In this document: positions 11,466 through 22,493 of the stretch, piece by piece
How positions within the stretch are numbered: the first letter of the stretch is position 1
Layout: every line of letters begins with the position of its first letter
Assembly: GCA_036365515.1 (NCBI GenBank)
Contig: CM070876.1
Coordinates: 133,434,394-133,498,393 of the forward strand
Origin: Torymus aiolomorphi
Taxonomy: Eukaryota; Arthropoda; Insecta; Hymenoptera; Torymidae
Direction: 5' to 3'
DNA length: 64,000 nucleotides
The notes under the pieces: model-generated
Database searches by the model: none
Told to the model about the DNA's origin: nothing
Seen by the model: the letters and a program-made list of their open reading frames with translations, nothing else
Position numbers and translations under genes: made by a program

Positions 11466-12956
11466 CTATGATGGGGCCGGAAGTCCTTTCGGTGTCGACG
11501 ATTGCGAGGGAGGGGCAGGCGGTCGTTTGTCTGAATCCTTGTTCCCTGCAGAACCTATTCTTTTCCTCAGCCGTGTCCGCTGGGCTATCACGCTGTGTTC
11601 CAACACAGGCGTGGTCTTTTTCTTTAGACCACCCAAGGGGCGCCCTCTACCTCGGACGGGGTTAAACACGGCCTTTGAGCGAGACGCCAGCGATTGAGTC
11701 CCGGACGGACCGGCTGCACCAAGGGCGGGCGTCGGTGTAAGGGGTCTATCACCCCCGTTTCCCGTGGGCTTGCCTGCGTCCTTTCGATCCTTCAGAACCA
11801 TGATCTTCAGCCGCGGGAGCTTTGTGTTAATCTCGTCTTCGTCAGGTTGATCTGCGGGGTTCCTGGATAACGCGTCGGCGTTGCAGTTCAATTTTCCGGG
11901 TTTGTACTTGAATGTGTACTCGTACCCGGTGAATTTGAACATCCAACGCATGAGTCTTTGTCCCGGATCCTTCCGACTGTGCATCCAATTAAGGGGCTCG
12001 TGATCGGCTACTAAGGTAAACTTACGGCCTAACAAGTAGGCTCTGAACTGGCTGAGAGCATATAGGACGGCTAGGCATTCCTTTTCGGTAGTACTATAGT
12101 TGCGTTCGGCTTTATTCAGGGTCCTCGATAGGTAATTTATGGGGTGATCAAATTTGTCCCTCTCTTGACTTAGTACGGCTCCTATGGCTCCATCAGATGC
12201 GTCAGTTGTCAGAGTGAAAGGTTTATTAAAATCAGGGAACGCCAGAATTGGATAGTTACACAATTTGTCCTTCAAGATTTCGAACGCTTCCTCCTGATCG
12301 GGACCCCACAGGAAGTCTTTATCCTTTTTCTGGAGTTCGTACAGTGGCTTAGCGATCTTGGAGTAATTCTTGATAAACCGGCAATAGTACCCGGTGAGCC
12401 CAGTGAACTCTCTCACATTCCGTACCGTCTTGGGTCGAGGGAAATTCTTTACAGCATGAATTTTTCCTGGATCCGGTTCAACGCCCTTGGCGCTGACAAT
12501 ATGCCCTAAAAAGGCTACTTCCTTGCCCAGAAAGTGCACCTTTTCAGGTTGTAGGACGAGCTTGGTTTCTGTTAACCGGTCGAAGAAGTTCCTTACTCGG
12601 CGGTCATGTTCTTCGAGGGTTTTAGCGTGGATGATTACGTCATCCATGTACACCAGCAGCTCTTTACAATCGATCCCGCGCTTAATTTGATCCATTAGTC
12701 TTTGGAATGTAGCGGGGGCGTTTTTGAGTCCCATTGGCATACGATTGAATTCATAGTGTCCTTCCGGCGTGGAGAACGCGGTTTTCCATTTGTCCTCTGG
12801 AGCCATTTGAATTTGATGAAAACCGGAAGCTAAATCGAACACCGAAAAATACACGGCGCCTCCCAATTGATCTAGAAGCTCGGCTATGTTCGGGAGGGGT
12901 ATGCGTCTCCAACAGTGCGTTGATTTAATTCTCGAAAATCCACGACCATGCGCCAT
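11466..12956 (-). CDS. pol: Gypsy pol: reverse transcriptase and RNase H
   Basis: The RT palm carries FSVFDLASGFHQI (catalytic Asp41), the MPMGLKNAPATFQ box and YMDD (103-106). The connection and RNase H follow, with TTDASDGAIGAVLSQ and the closing NADALSRNP. The last 130 residues are a Lys/Pro/Gly-rich linker ending in TAG. The first 19 or so residues are out of frame: true homology begins at the IPLPNIAELL box, and the preceding RT segment is in the next frame. The break lies in a four-base run at 12,896-12,899. Confidence 0.92.
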   Translation of the reverse strand: MAHGRGFSRIKSTHCWRRIPLPNIAELLDQLGGAVYFSVFDLASGFHQIQMAPEDKWKTAFSTPEGHYEFNRMPMGLKNAPATFQRLMDQIKRGIDCKELLVYMDDVIIHAKTLEEHDRRVRNFFDRLTETKLVLQPEKVHFLGKEVAFLGHIVSAKGVEPDPGKIHAVKNFPRPKTVRNVREFTGLTGYYCRFIKNYSKIAKPLYELQKKDKDFLWGPDQEEAFEILKDKLCNYPILAFPDFNKPFTLTTDASDGAIGAVLSQERDKFDHPINYLSRTLNKAERNYSTTEKECLAVLYALSQFRAYLLGRKFTLVADHEPLNWMHSRKDPGQRLMRWMFKFTGYEYTFKYKPGKLNCNADALSRNPADQPDEDEINTKLPRLKIMVLKDRKDAGKPTGNGGDRPLTPTPALGAAGPSGTQSLASRSKAVFNPVRGRGRPLGGLKKKTTPVLEHSVIAQRTRLRKRIGSAGNKDSDKRPPAPPSQSSTPKGLPAPS

Positions 12957-13798
12957 CTAGGCTTCCCTTGTGGGTCCGGCCTCTTAGGGACGATCCATAT
13001 CGGGGAGCTGCTAGGGCTATTGGAAGGCTCGATGATTCCCTCCTTAAGTTTCTTTTCGATGTCTCTTTGTATGAATTCCTTGTGTGCCACGGGATGTCGA
13101 TATTGTTTTGCAGTAACAGGCTTGTTGGTATCCGTAGGGATAAAATGTTCCACAGCGTCCGTGCATGGCAAGGGGTCTCCTGGTAATAGGAAAACATTAG
13201 TGTAATCGTGGATCAATTTATCTACATAGGCCTTTTCTTGATCGTTCAGATGATCGGTGGGGATAATCGTTTTAAGTTCTTGCATCCTTTTGGAGCTTTC
13301 CATGATGGGGTTGTTGGCTGCGACCTCGATATCATTCTCCGATCCTGGTTCGAAGTCCATAGCTGCGTATTCGAAAGGAATGAGTTCTCCCGGTTGTACT
13401 TCGATGGTGACATCGTCCTCACGAGTGTTGATGGCCATCACATGGCAGCAGTTGTTTTCCACCCTTACGATTCCTTCTCCCACGTAGACGTCGTCGTACC
13501 CGACGTCCAGAAGAGGTAGGTAACCTTCCTTCAAATCCGTCCTGGCGAGGTTAATTTTAAGCACCCTGCGCGACCGGCGGGGGATAGTGTACCGAATGGG
13601 GGCAGGTTTGTGGGGCGAGTCAGTAGGCGGTCCCTGTAGGTTTTTATTGCTAGTCGTTTCAGGGCGTGGAACGGTGGAGTCTGCCTCCTCGCCCTCTGGT
13701 TGCTTGCAGGTGGCGGTGTCGCAAATATTTATTGGTTTGGGCGCGGCGGGCGGATCGATGAAAGGAATTGGGTGCATGACGTCGCTCCCAATCATCAA
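12884..13798 (-). pseudogene. pol: Gypsy pol: end of protease and N-terminal RT
   Basis: It begins with the protease C-terminus (LMIGSDVM box). A spacer follows, then RT fingers ending in PRWRMVVDFRELNQRTV. It continues in another frame at 12,896-12,899. The start shown is only the first methionine of the open stretch; the real polypeptide enters from the protease frame near 13,835. Confidence 0.88.
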
Positions 13799-14090
13799 CG
13801 TATTATAATGGTACGAGATGACAGCCTTTTCTTGCTATCGATAGGAAAGTCATCGTAAGTGACTAAAAACGTGACAGGCTTCTCCCGGATGGTAAGGGAG
13901 ACAGTGCCTAAGGTTTCTACCGTTTGATCGCTAATACCGATCAAAGGGATGGCTTGGTTCGTGTCCACCAGTGCGTTGGGATCCAAGGCTCCAATCTTAA
14001 CTAGGTTGACGGTGGCACCGTTGTCAACCATAAATAAGAGTCCGTCCTTGCGACCCTCGGGAACCCTTACGCGTACTACTGTAGGCTCAT
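13795..14090 (-). pseudogene. pro: Gypsy retropepsin
   Basis: The active-site box reads LLFMVDNGATV, i.e. Asp-Asn-Gly where most retropepsins have Asp-Ser/Thr-Gly. A flap-like region follows. The open frame extends upstream of the Met at 14,031 and overlaps the end of the gag frame. A frame change near 13,835 carries it into the RT frame. The Asn in the active-site triplet is unusual but the catalytic Asp is kept. Confidence 0.8.
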
Positions 14091-15514
14091 CCTCTCTCGC
14101 ATCCTCTCGGCCAACTGATGAACAGGAACCAATCCGGACGGCTGTGTCATCGGGGCTCTTGCTAGAAACACCCGTGGCGTCGGGCTGGTTTGACTGGCTT
14201 GCGGGGTGAGTTGACTTACCGGCGGTTGCTCGCGAGCCATCGGCTGAACGGTCGGTGCTGAGTGAACAGGGCTCGCCTCCGAAAGTTCCGGGCGAGCCCT
14301 CTGGGAGTTTAAAGACGCCTGCGGCGAAGGGTATGAGGTCGGTGGGCCATGGGATGGAGGAAGGCCAAGGGTAAAACCCGACTGAGTTTGTTGATTGTTT
14401 GGGTAGTACAACCTAGGGTCTATTGGTTCTTTAGGTCGAGGGGTTCCTTGCGGGTAACCTCGACCTCGACCTCGATATCCCCCTCTACCTCGATTGTATT
14501 GCGCGAAGGGGGTCGATCGCCACCGGGAGCGCCTCCATTGGGCGATGGTTCTGCCGGCCCCGTGTAGAAGTATCCGACATAGGGGTTTTCCAGCTCCTCC
14601 TGAGGTTGGATGGTCGGGCACTCCGGCAGCTGAGCAGCATCACCATTTTCCATGTATCCAATGTAAGCAGGGGCCTTGTGTCCTCCCTCCGCGTGATGAT
14701 TCTGGAACGGCGCCGCATAATTTCCGGATCGTCGAAAATTCTGTGATACCTCGTGGGCTTCGTTGTATTGAGAGGCGCCTGGCATGCGCGAGTCCGAGAG
14801 TATTCGGGATTTGATTCGAGATTCGATCCGCACTCCCTCTAGGTAGGCTTCATCAAGAGTTTTCGGATGGCAGGCGTTCACAGCAGCGCTGATGGTGTAT
14901 GGCAGCCCTCGAATAAAGATGTCTATGGAAGCGTCTTTCATAGGTGCCATCATGGCGTCTACGTATGCCGCGCCCTTTTCCTCTCTCAGCGCGTTTTCAG
15001 CCCCCATCAACAGGATGTTGAGGCGGTCCCGAAAATCGCCGACCGTTTCCTGTTGTAACATCCGGATTCCATTTATTTGAGCGTTATAATACGTAAAGGT
15101 CTTCCCGGGTGCGAATCTCCGCTTGAGATGCTTCACAAGGTCGTCTACACTATTGAAGGTCACTCCATGCGTAGAGTTCCTAGCAGAACCCCTTAATTTT
15201 CCTAACACCTTTTTAAGAAACCCACCGATCTTCTCCGCAGGCACGTCGGTTGCAGCATTCCGCACGTCTTGTAGGAAATCCTTGAGGGGCAGATTCGATC
15301 CGTCAAATGATGGGATGCCAGAAACGGCGGCTTGCATCGCCATTGTTCCTGCCATGGTTACCATTAGTTGAGAACATTCGGCGCTCGTCCCCCCCCCCCC
15401 CGGCGCGGTTGTAGTATCGTCACCCCCTGCCATGTTAACTGCGTTCGGTTTCCTCTTAGTCCCCGGGTTCGCTGCCTTGGATATTACTCGTTGTGGAAGA
15501 GAAGTCAGAAACAC
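14076..15514 (-). pseudogene. gag: Gypsy gag
   Basis: The first frame (15,514-14,420) holds a capsid-like helical region with LKDFLQDVRNA, a VGDFRDRLNILL-type box and a DIFIRGLP box. At the five-base run 14,508-14,512 the meaningful frame changes to one giving a strongly Arg-Gly-rich tail (GRGGYRGRGRG) and then Pro/Gln/Ser-rich sequence, stopping at 14,076. No zinc knuckle is seen; RG-rich tails replace it in many errantivirus Gags. The first ATG in frame is probably slightly downstream of 15,514. Confidence 0.85.
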
Positions 15515-15878
15515 TCGAGTCGCGAATAAAATTTAGCAATGATCCTGGTTGAACCCACGATGGTCAATTCGAAAAAGGGGAGTGAGTTTGCAACCGTTTA
15601 ATCGAACGGAAACGAGAAACAATCATGCGGGAAGCACACAATGCTATGGGTTTTTTTTTTTTTTATAGTAAAATAGGTTATATAAATATTACAATTATAT
15701 AAAAGGTATATATTGGTATTATAATTATAACGGGTTTATCTATGTATGTGTATAGGCGCGCGCATGTGTGTTTGCGCACTCTTAATTTTTATTGGACTAT
15801 TAATTGTCTGATAACGCTGAATTATTTCGATCAACTTGAAAATTCTCCAAAAGATAAGCGCAAGAGGTTAGAGCGTCA
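15515..15878 (-). other. Errantivirus-like 5' leader
   Basis: This AT-rich leader lies between the primer-binding site and gag, with a 13-base T run (plus strand) near 15,651. No ORF or other motif is recognised. It would hold packaging signals. Confidence 0.6.
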
Positions 15879-15896
15879 AACCACGCTCTGCTACCA
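15879..15896 (-). promoter_or_regulatory. Primer-binding site, initiator tRNA-Met-like
   Basis: On the minus strand, four bases inside the 5' LTR, the sequence reads TGGTAGCAGAGCGTGGTT. The first 12 bases match the complement of the insect initiator tRNA-Met 3' end as I recall it; the rest diverges partly. Confidence 0.7.
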
Positions 15897-15900
15897 TTTT

Positions 15901-17115
15901 TGTTACGATATAAACGGATCTCATATCGTAACACTTCCTTTGACCTACTAACTTCTTGTTCTGTTACCTGCGTCAAAGAGAGTTTCTGATTGGATGACGT
16001 TCACAAGGCATCCGTCCGCCTTGCTCTCACGAGGACCTCTCGTTCTCAGCTTATTCGTCACACGCCCCCATAAGCGTGCGATATAGGGGATAGTTCAGTG
16101 AAGCGATTGTGTCCAACAAAATTCCGAAGATTAGAAGGATTAGGGTATGATTGTAGGGCTACTCGACTGAACAATAAAAATTAACAGACCTGTGAAATTA
16201 TTTCAAGTTCTTATCCCTTTATTATAATCATTTATACAATCCAAAAATGATAACTAAAACTAAACCCTAATTCCTCATAGGAGTTCGGCAATTCCCGTCT
16301 TACGCCTATGTAAACGCGCCTTAAGGTTCAAGAAAACGCGGGAGCGCGGAGAGTCTACTTAACTAATGATTATATCCCGGGATCCTTCTTCTGAAATACA
16401 CTAAAGCCCCGTTGCAGAAATGATGACACGTTAACCCCCTATTGGGGACACCGCAGTAGAGAATCACGAAGTGTGATGATACCCGTTATTACTTATTTGT
16501 GTAAGCGTGGATATATAAGAGCCTGTCTCGTGGCGTGAAGTATAAACTAGACTGTCTAAACGTTAACTACTATAATTTAGACCAAGCGCGACCCTAATAC
16601 TATGTCCCTATGTGAACGCACCTTGATGTCGGAGAGGCGGCGCAGCACCGTCGTATAGTCGCATATGTCGCGGGTGGCGCGCGGCCTTCTATGTAGAGCT
16701 ATAGTCGCAGGCAAAAGCAGCAGAACAGCCGTCTCGCTCCCCGCGGCAGCCGAACGACGACGCTGGACACCCGGGTGGCACGAGGAGGGTGTTGTCCGAG
16801 GGAACGGAAAGGGGTGGAAAACCGCAAGATATTCGATACCTGGCTGAGCGGATCCCTGCGGCGAAGATATCTCCGATGTCAGTTAAGTGCCTCCTTTTTG
16901 ATGGTTATTTATTAGTTGAAAATCCCAACAAGAAGGACTGAGTACTCTGTGTGATGTTGTTTTTCCTTTGATTTCTTCTAGTTACAGCAGAGAGGAAATC
17001 TGAAGGTGCGGGTCAAGGGCCAGAGGACTCCTTCCACCCAGTGTATTGCTTCAGCTGTAGTGTATTTGTATTTATGCGCCTACATATGGGTATGCATAGT
17101 GAGGCGTACTGCTGT

Positions 17116-17156
<41 letters not shown>

Positions 17157-19039
17157 GTGAGTGTGGATATATGCATCTAGATTCTAATCTACTTGATGCT
17201 TCACTGCACTGTGTGTTTAAAACCTGTGTGGCTCCATCGGATCAGGCTGCGTTGCTATGATGTTCCCATGTGCTCCGCTGTCGTGCTACACTCACCAGTA
17301 TCTGCGGAGGGGATGATGCTAGGTGTCGATTAAGGAAAGGCGGAGGGTTGACTGACACTCCTTCGAGCTCCGACTCTTGTCGAAGAATCTGAACTCCTAT
17401 AGGGCGAGGAAAGAGAAGGTACAAGGGGAAGCAGGACAGTTGAGGATGTCACCTGGCCTTCGTCCACCACTACAGGGAGCAAGACCGCAATTCCCTGCTT
17501 ATTGCAGGGAGGTGAGTCAAAAAAAAGGAAACCTGGATATTAATTGTATGCGTACAAGCGGCTAACATCAGTTCACGGGTACCTACGCACTTATGAGTAC
17601 ATGCATGGTATACCTCTCACTGATGGTATATGCATGTAATGACTATTTTACTATGCGACTTAGAGCTGAGGCTTATTTGGCGTACATACAAGGTATTATA
17701 TTGATAAGCGAGATATCGATATTTATGATGAACTTTATGATAATATAAATAATAAAAAGTAAAAAAAATATATAATAATAAAAAGTAAAAGAAAAGTGAA
17801 AAAAAAGGAAAAGGGAAATTTTTGCACTTATGCCGGGTAGATGATCCTAAGTCTTATTTGTTTATTTATTATCCTATTGATTCTAGGGGTGCAGCTAGAG
17901 AAGAGGAAAAGGGAAAAGGAAAAAAAAGGGAGACGTAGAGAGGGCTCCGTCACAAGCTCCCCAGCGACCTACTCGAAGGAGCTTCTACTACAAAAAGTGA
18001 TCTGGTGGAGGTGCTTTCCCTGTCGAATAGCACTTCCGAGTTCAATGAATCGCCTTTGGTATCTGGTACGAGCCCTGGAATGGAACAACTAACAGCCTTA
18101 TATTCTTTAACCAGCTGACGGATGAGACTAGGAACCAACAACTCTGATCTGAGGACTAGTTAGTTATTCTCGCTTCAAAGACTCGGGATTCCTCAATAAA
18201 ACCTCTTTTATTGCGGCAAGGGTAACACTCGCGGCCTACACACATACACAAATCTCTACCGCGCGCTAGTTCACAACTTTGTTCGGAGAAGTCTATACCT
18301 TAAGGAAACAGTAATATGATACGAAAGGCAACTTACTTTGTGTAAATGGTGAATCACTCTAGTGGTGTTTCTCTACTGTGGTTGCAAATTATTTGATTAT
18401 TATCGTTGATAGTCCGAGTTCGGTAGGATCTGCGTGCGATTTGTATTTGCGTGTAGTAATATTCGCCGTATTATAATGCGTTATACTATGGAGGAATTTT
18501 TAAAACAAAACTGATGATCCGGGTTTTTTAATAATGTAGAAACATGTGCGAATAAAAAGAAAACTGTAAAAAAAAATAGTTTTGGCCACTGCGACTCTTT
18601 CAACATATATATAAAACTGGTTCTGGTAGACTTCGCTTAGTCTAAGCGTGAAGGCTGCTAATTTCTGACTGCCGAGTTGGCGTGGCATCGTCGAGCTGCC
18701 CGTCGCCTTGCCCCCTAATTGTCCTCGCTTTCTCTCTCGCACCCACGCACCATATGCCCCTTGACGACAATGTCGCACCGCTGTGCGACGCTTATCGCCG
18801 CTAAGGGGTGTCTTATTACTCGGCGCGTGTAGGAATGCGATTTTCGGCTACGAGGGGAGAGTGCTGCGTGGACGCAACTTGTTGCAGCTTTGGGCGATAA
18901 GCTCTTAACTAGGATCGCGTATACAAATTTTAAAATTTTACTGCGGGGAAAATATATGTTCCAATGAAAATCATTGTACTCATTATAATCTTAACCAATT
19001 AAAGAAAAAAAGGTAAAGCCAAAAAGTTGTCACGTAACA
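15901..19039 (-). repeat. Errantivirus-like 5' LTR (3,139 bp)
   Basis: This is the promoter-side LTR of the minus-strand element. Its outer 33 bp form a perfect 11-bp-arm hairpin (TGTTACGATAT ... ATATCGTAACA). It carries an expanded TA run (about 17,120-17,153) and about 30 bp near 18,374 absent from its partner. It sits next to the target duplication AATAC at 19,040-19,044. Confidence 0.92.
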
Positions 19040-19044
19040 AATAC

Positions 19045-19818
19045 ATGTAGCACACTTAAAATAGTCAGATTCTATTTCACTAGGTAAACCTTCCAATACA
19101 TGATTTCTACACATAGTATTCAAATAATTAAAATTAACATGCCCGAGAGTTCTATGCCATCTTTCTTTCATAGTCATTTTTTCATTTCTTATTGACATAT
19201 TCGTTTCACTACTTTGATCTATATAACCTGTCATTTTATAAACTCTATTACTTTTCCAAGCTATTCCAACTAAGTTATTTCCATTATAAATCTTTGAACT
19301 ATTTCCAATTGAAACAATTTTATTTTTATCAGTTACTCTTGCAAAACTCATTAAATTTCTATCCATCTCTTTTACATAGAAAACATTTTCAATATTAAAG
19401 TCAATTAAATCATTAAATACTTTAAATTTCCCTTTAACTCGTCCTATTTTAGACGCCTTTAAAATCCTACCATCTCCTACTTTAACATCTATTGGCTCTT
19501 TTAATACAATCGAATCATAATAATACCTGTCATTATTAATAACGTGGTCAGTACAGCCACTGTCCAAAATCCACTCTATTTTACCATCATTCACATTACC
19601 GTATACTGTATTCGCGGACCTAACCTCTACTGACGCGCTAAATGCATCGCTCTTCTCCGCGCCTCGCTCAGCTTGGCTGCCGTCGTCGCCGGTTCTCGCG
19701 CCTCGGCCGCGTTGTCGGTAGCCGCTTCTTCCACGCCGGTTGGAACTCGTTCCTCGCTGCTGGCTGGCTCCTCGGCCGCTCGCGCCTCCTCGCTGTTGCG
19801 AGTAGCCTCTGCCGGTTC
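19045..19818 (-). pseudogene. pol: Copia protease and pre-integrase domain
   Basis: After an Arg/Gly/Gln-rich stretch comes the aspartic protease box WILDSGCTDHVI and the RILKASKIGRVKG flap region. The GAG-pre-integrase zinc-binding segment follows (RWHRTLGHVN, then CATC), cut exactly at the nested element. The missing C-terminal continuation lies at 3,001-3,449. The frame differs by one from gag, the change falling at the four-base run 19,818-19,821. Confidence 0.9.
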
Positions 19819-20694
19819 CCCACCGCTCCGTGGCGCGCGGCTTCCTCTGCCGCCTCCTTGCTGTGGCGTGCGATTCCCGGAATTGTTTTTCGTCGGGCAA
19901 TCGTATTGTATGTGTCCTACACCACCACATACATAACATGTCCTTTTGTCCTGGTGTTTGTTCTTTTCAAACGTGAACGCGTTTGATCTTGAATTTTCAC
20001 TTTCACCATGTCTTTTCTTAAATTCAAATTCTAGTTTTGACTTCACAAATTCCACTGTTTTGTCCTTTTCCGGTAATGCGTCCACAATATCAACCATGTG
20101 CGACATACTTTCTGGTAGCGTTAATAAGAAGTAATTCAATTTATCTTCTTTTGTCACGTTTTCTCCTGCATTTTTTAACTCGTTCACTAATTTTTCAAAG
20201 TTATTATAGAAGTCTGTCGGGTTCTCACTTTCATTCATTTTCAAATCAAGTAACTTTCTTTTACACAGCAGTTTCACAGCACTGCTTTTCACCAAATAAT
20301 GTTCATCCAATTTAGCAACCATTTTCTTTGCAGTTTCTTCTGAAATAATTAATTCTAATTGTGTATTCGTCATACTGTTCACTATATAATTTTTTGCTTT
20401 TATCTCTTTTTTCTTCCACTCGATTTCTGTTATTTCTGCCGGTCTTTCATTATGCTCGATAACTTCACTGCACTCTTTAAATTCCAAGAATAATTTCAAT
20501 TTGTACTTCCATTTATCATAATGTGTCCCATCAAATACTTGTAACGTAAATCCTTTGTTTTCCGATGCCATCTCGCTTTCAACAGGAACTTCCTTTTTCT
20601 CTTCTTTAATTTCTGTATCGTAAAACTCTTCTTCACTTTCAGTTTCACTTGACTTTTCACTTTTTACTTCCCGAGGCTCTGTCTTTACGCTCAT
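19627..20694 (-). pseudogene. gag: Copia gag
   Basis: The likely ATG is at 20,694; the frame is open 14 codons further. The N-terminus is rich in Lys and Glu. A UBN2-type Gag follows (FDGTHYDKWKYKLKLFL, PTDFYNNFEKLVNEL, a hydrophobic LLTLPESMS box), then one CCHC knuckle CYVCGGVGHIQYDC. Beyond about 19,820 this frame is meaningless, and the real polyprotein continues in the protease frame. Confidence 0.9.
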
Positions 20695-20766
20695 GTGTTT
20701 TTCTTTGTTCTTGCGGCAAGCTGCCACAATACTCACCGAGGTTTGTATTGAGTCAGGATCAAAGAA

Positions 20767-20784
20767 CCACGAACACTGCTACCA
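20767..20784 (-). promoter_or_regulatory. Copia primer-binding site
   Basis: Directly against the 5' LTR, the minus strand reads TGGTAGCAGTGTTCGTGG. The first nine bases fit the initiator tRNA-Met 3' end, the remainder less well. Confidence 0.55.
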
Positions 20785-21043
20785 TGTTAATATTTGAGGT
20801 ATGGAGATGAGACACAGGGCTTCTTCAATAAGCACACACCGGCTAACAAGAACAATAACTTACTTTATTAACTCCCGACTTCTCTTTGGTACAGCTCTCT
20901 CTCTCTACAACCGCTCTCTGCGGAGGATGACGGACAAGTGAGCGCTCCCGCTCGCTCGCGCTAGCTCGCTTGCTCTTAACCGCGTGATGGCGCTGCGCGT
21001 GCATCTCCCATCTCACTTATATAAATGTACTCATATTCTAACA
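20785..21043 (-). repeat. Copia 5' LTR (259 bp)
   Basis: This is the complete LTR with TG...CA ends next to the ATTCC duplication. It includes about 33 bp missing from the 3' copy. Confidence 0.92.
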
Positions 21044-21048
21044 ATTCC

Positions 21049-21071
21049 TTAAATATTCAGTGCTATATGGG
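21049..21071. mobile_element. Displaced right end of the hairpin MITE
   Basis: It reads as the inverted copy of bases 43-65 (TTAAATATTCAGTGCTATAT then GGG). It was separated from the rest by the Copia insertion. Confidence 0.85.
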
Positions 21072-21400
21072 CTCTCTAAAAAATTTGTTTACAAAAGTAA
21101 AAATTTATAGGCAAGAATAAGTTTGGTTACTATTCCATGTAGTTTTATACTTAATACACATTATTTATAATGTACTTTTACTCTTAATTAAAAAGTTGTG
21201 AAATCTCGATCTCTAAAAAATTTTTTTACAAAAGCAAAAACTAATTTAAAACTTTTGTGAATAACAATACTACCATTTGATAATGATATTAAAAATATAC
21301 CTTAATGAACTCTCATGACGTTATCACACAATCTAATTATTATTTTCTCTTAAAAAGTTGTGAAATCTATCTCAAAAAAAATTTTACAAAAGTTTAAACT
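21072..21400. repeat. Degenerate tandem repeat flanking the nest
   Basis: Three units of about 140-160 bp share blocks like TCTAAAAAATTTTTTTACAA and AAAGTTGTGAAATCT (near 21,073, 21,208 and 21,366). Bases 1-42 are the left half of the unit that the hairpin MITE entered. Confidence 0.7.
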
Positions 21401-21409
21401 AAGGCAAGT

Positions 21410-21535
21410 ATTAGTCTCTCGCTCATCCTCCCTCTCTCTCGCTCCCTCTCTTTCTCTCCGTCTCTCTCGCCCTCTCTATCTCTTCCTCTCTTTCCCTCCC
21501 CTCTCTATCACCCTCTCTCCCTCTCTCTCTCAACA
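21410..21535. repeat. Polypyrimidine (CT-rich) tract
   Basis: The plus strand is almost pure C/T with CTCTCTCT blocks; simple sequence. Confidence 0.85.
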
Positions 21536-22493
21536 TCCGCCAAACTGAGTACCAAAAACTTTAATGAGGGCTTCAATATTTTTTAAAAACAATCAACACG
21601 TTTTTTAAAAGCTAATTTTTTAAGTACGTTCTAACAACACAATTTCTCTAGTCCTTTTAATTCTTCTAGTCTCGTCTATTCAATAAGCACTCTTTACAAA
21701 TGGGAATAATTTTTTTCATTACTGTACAAATAATAATATTGTTAATATAAAATTTTCTACGAAAGTATAAAATAAGGCAAGTATAGACGTTTTTTCTACA
21801 TAATCTATAAAAAAACAACCCAATCTGTCTAGACCTTTTATTTATTCGAATCTCATCTATTCAATAAGCACTCTCTATAAATGGTAATCATTTTTTTCAT
21901 GATTGTACAAATAATAATAATATTGTTAATATAAAACTTTCTGCGAAAGTATAAAATAAGGCAAGTATAGACGTTTTTTCTGTATAATATCTATAAAATA
22001 AAATATAAAACTTTCTACGAAAGTATAAAATAAGGCAAGTATAGACGCTTTTTCTGTATAATCTATAAAATAATAACATTTATGATTTTTTAAAAGAAAT
22101 CAAATAAATACCAGTCAAAAAGTCTTTCACTTCTTTGAGTCATTGTATGCTGAACAAATTATATGTAAGCATTCAAATTGTTTACTGCAAATCAAACAAA
22201 CGAAAGTTGTGAAATCAATTATCGATAGTCAAGTAATGCAAACATCTCTCGGAAACAACTGTATGACTGTTTTCACAAATGTATTCAAATTTGTTCATCC
22301 TTATATACAAATTAAACACAAGGAAGTACTGAAATCAATTTATTGTAGTCAAGTACCCATAAGATAACTTGACTGACATAATAGAACTTTTCGTACCTTG
22401 CGTGTAAAATTACATTTTATGTCCACGTTGTAACTTCAAAGATATTCAGCCAGTGGGCATAAAGTATTACTTAACGCCTAAGAGGCGCAATAG

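Larger units (their letters stand above)
3450..19039 (-). mobile_element. Errantivirus-like Gypsy retrotransposon with env and 3.1-kb LTRs
   Basis: It is bounded by LTRs beginning TGTTAC and ending GTAACA, with the target duplication AATAC at 3,445-3,449 and 19,040-19,044 inside Copia integrase. The minus-strand order is gag, protease, RT, RNase H, a long linker, integrase, env. This is the layout of insect endogenous retroviruses of the Gypsy group. The total of 15.6 kb is far above the usual 7-9 kb, because of the LTRs and an extended pol linker. The coding parts are broken by one-base frame changes near 14,510, 13,835, 12,897, 7,729 and 7,526, and by stops at 11,466 and 8,221. Confidence 0.93.
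648..21043 (-). mobile_element. Ty1/Copia retrotransposon, split by a nested Gypsy element
   Basis: Paired LTRs (648-873 and 20,785-21,043), both starting TGTTAATATTTGAGG and ending ATTCTAACA, are flanked by the 5-bp duplication ATTCC (643-647 and 21,044-21,048). Without the nested 15.6-kb insertion the element is about 4.8 kb, normal for Copia. The domain order on the minus strand is gag, protease, integrase, RT, RNase H. It is broken by the insertion inside the pre-integrase/integrase boundary, a nonsense codon near 3,001, and frame changes near 19,818 and 1,985. Confidence 0.93.

Noticed and set aside
6993..11697. Plus-strand ORFs across the errantivirus-like element
   Set aside because: They are shadows of env and pol on the minus strand, without domains.
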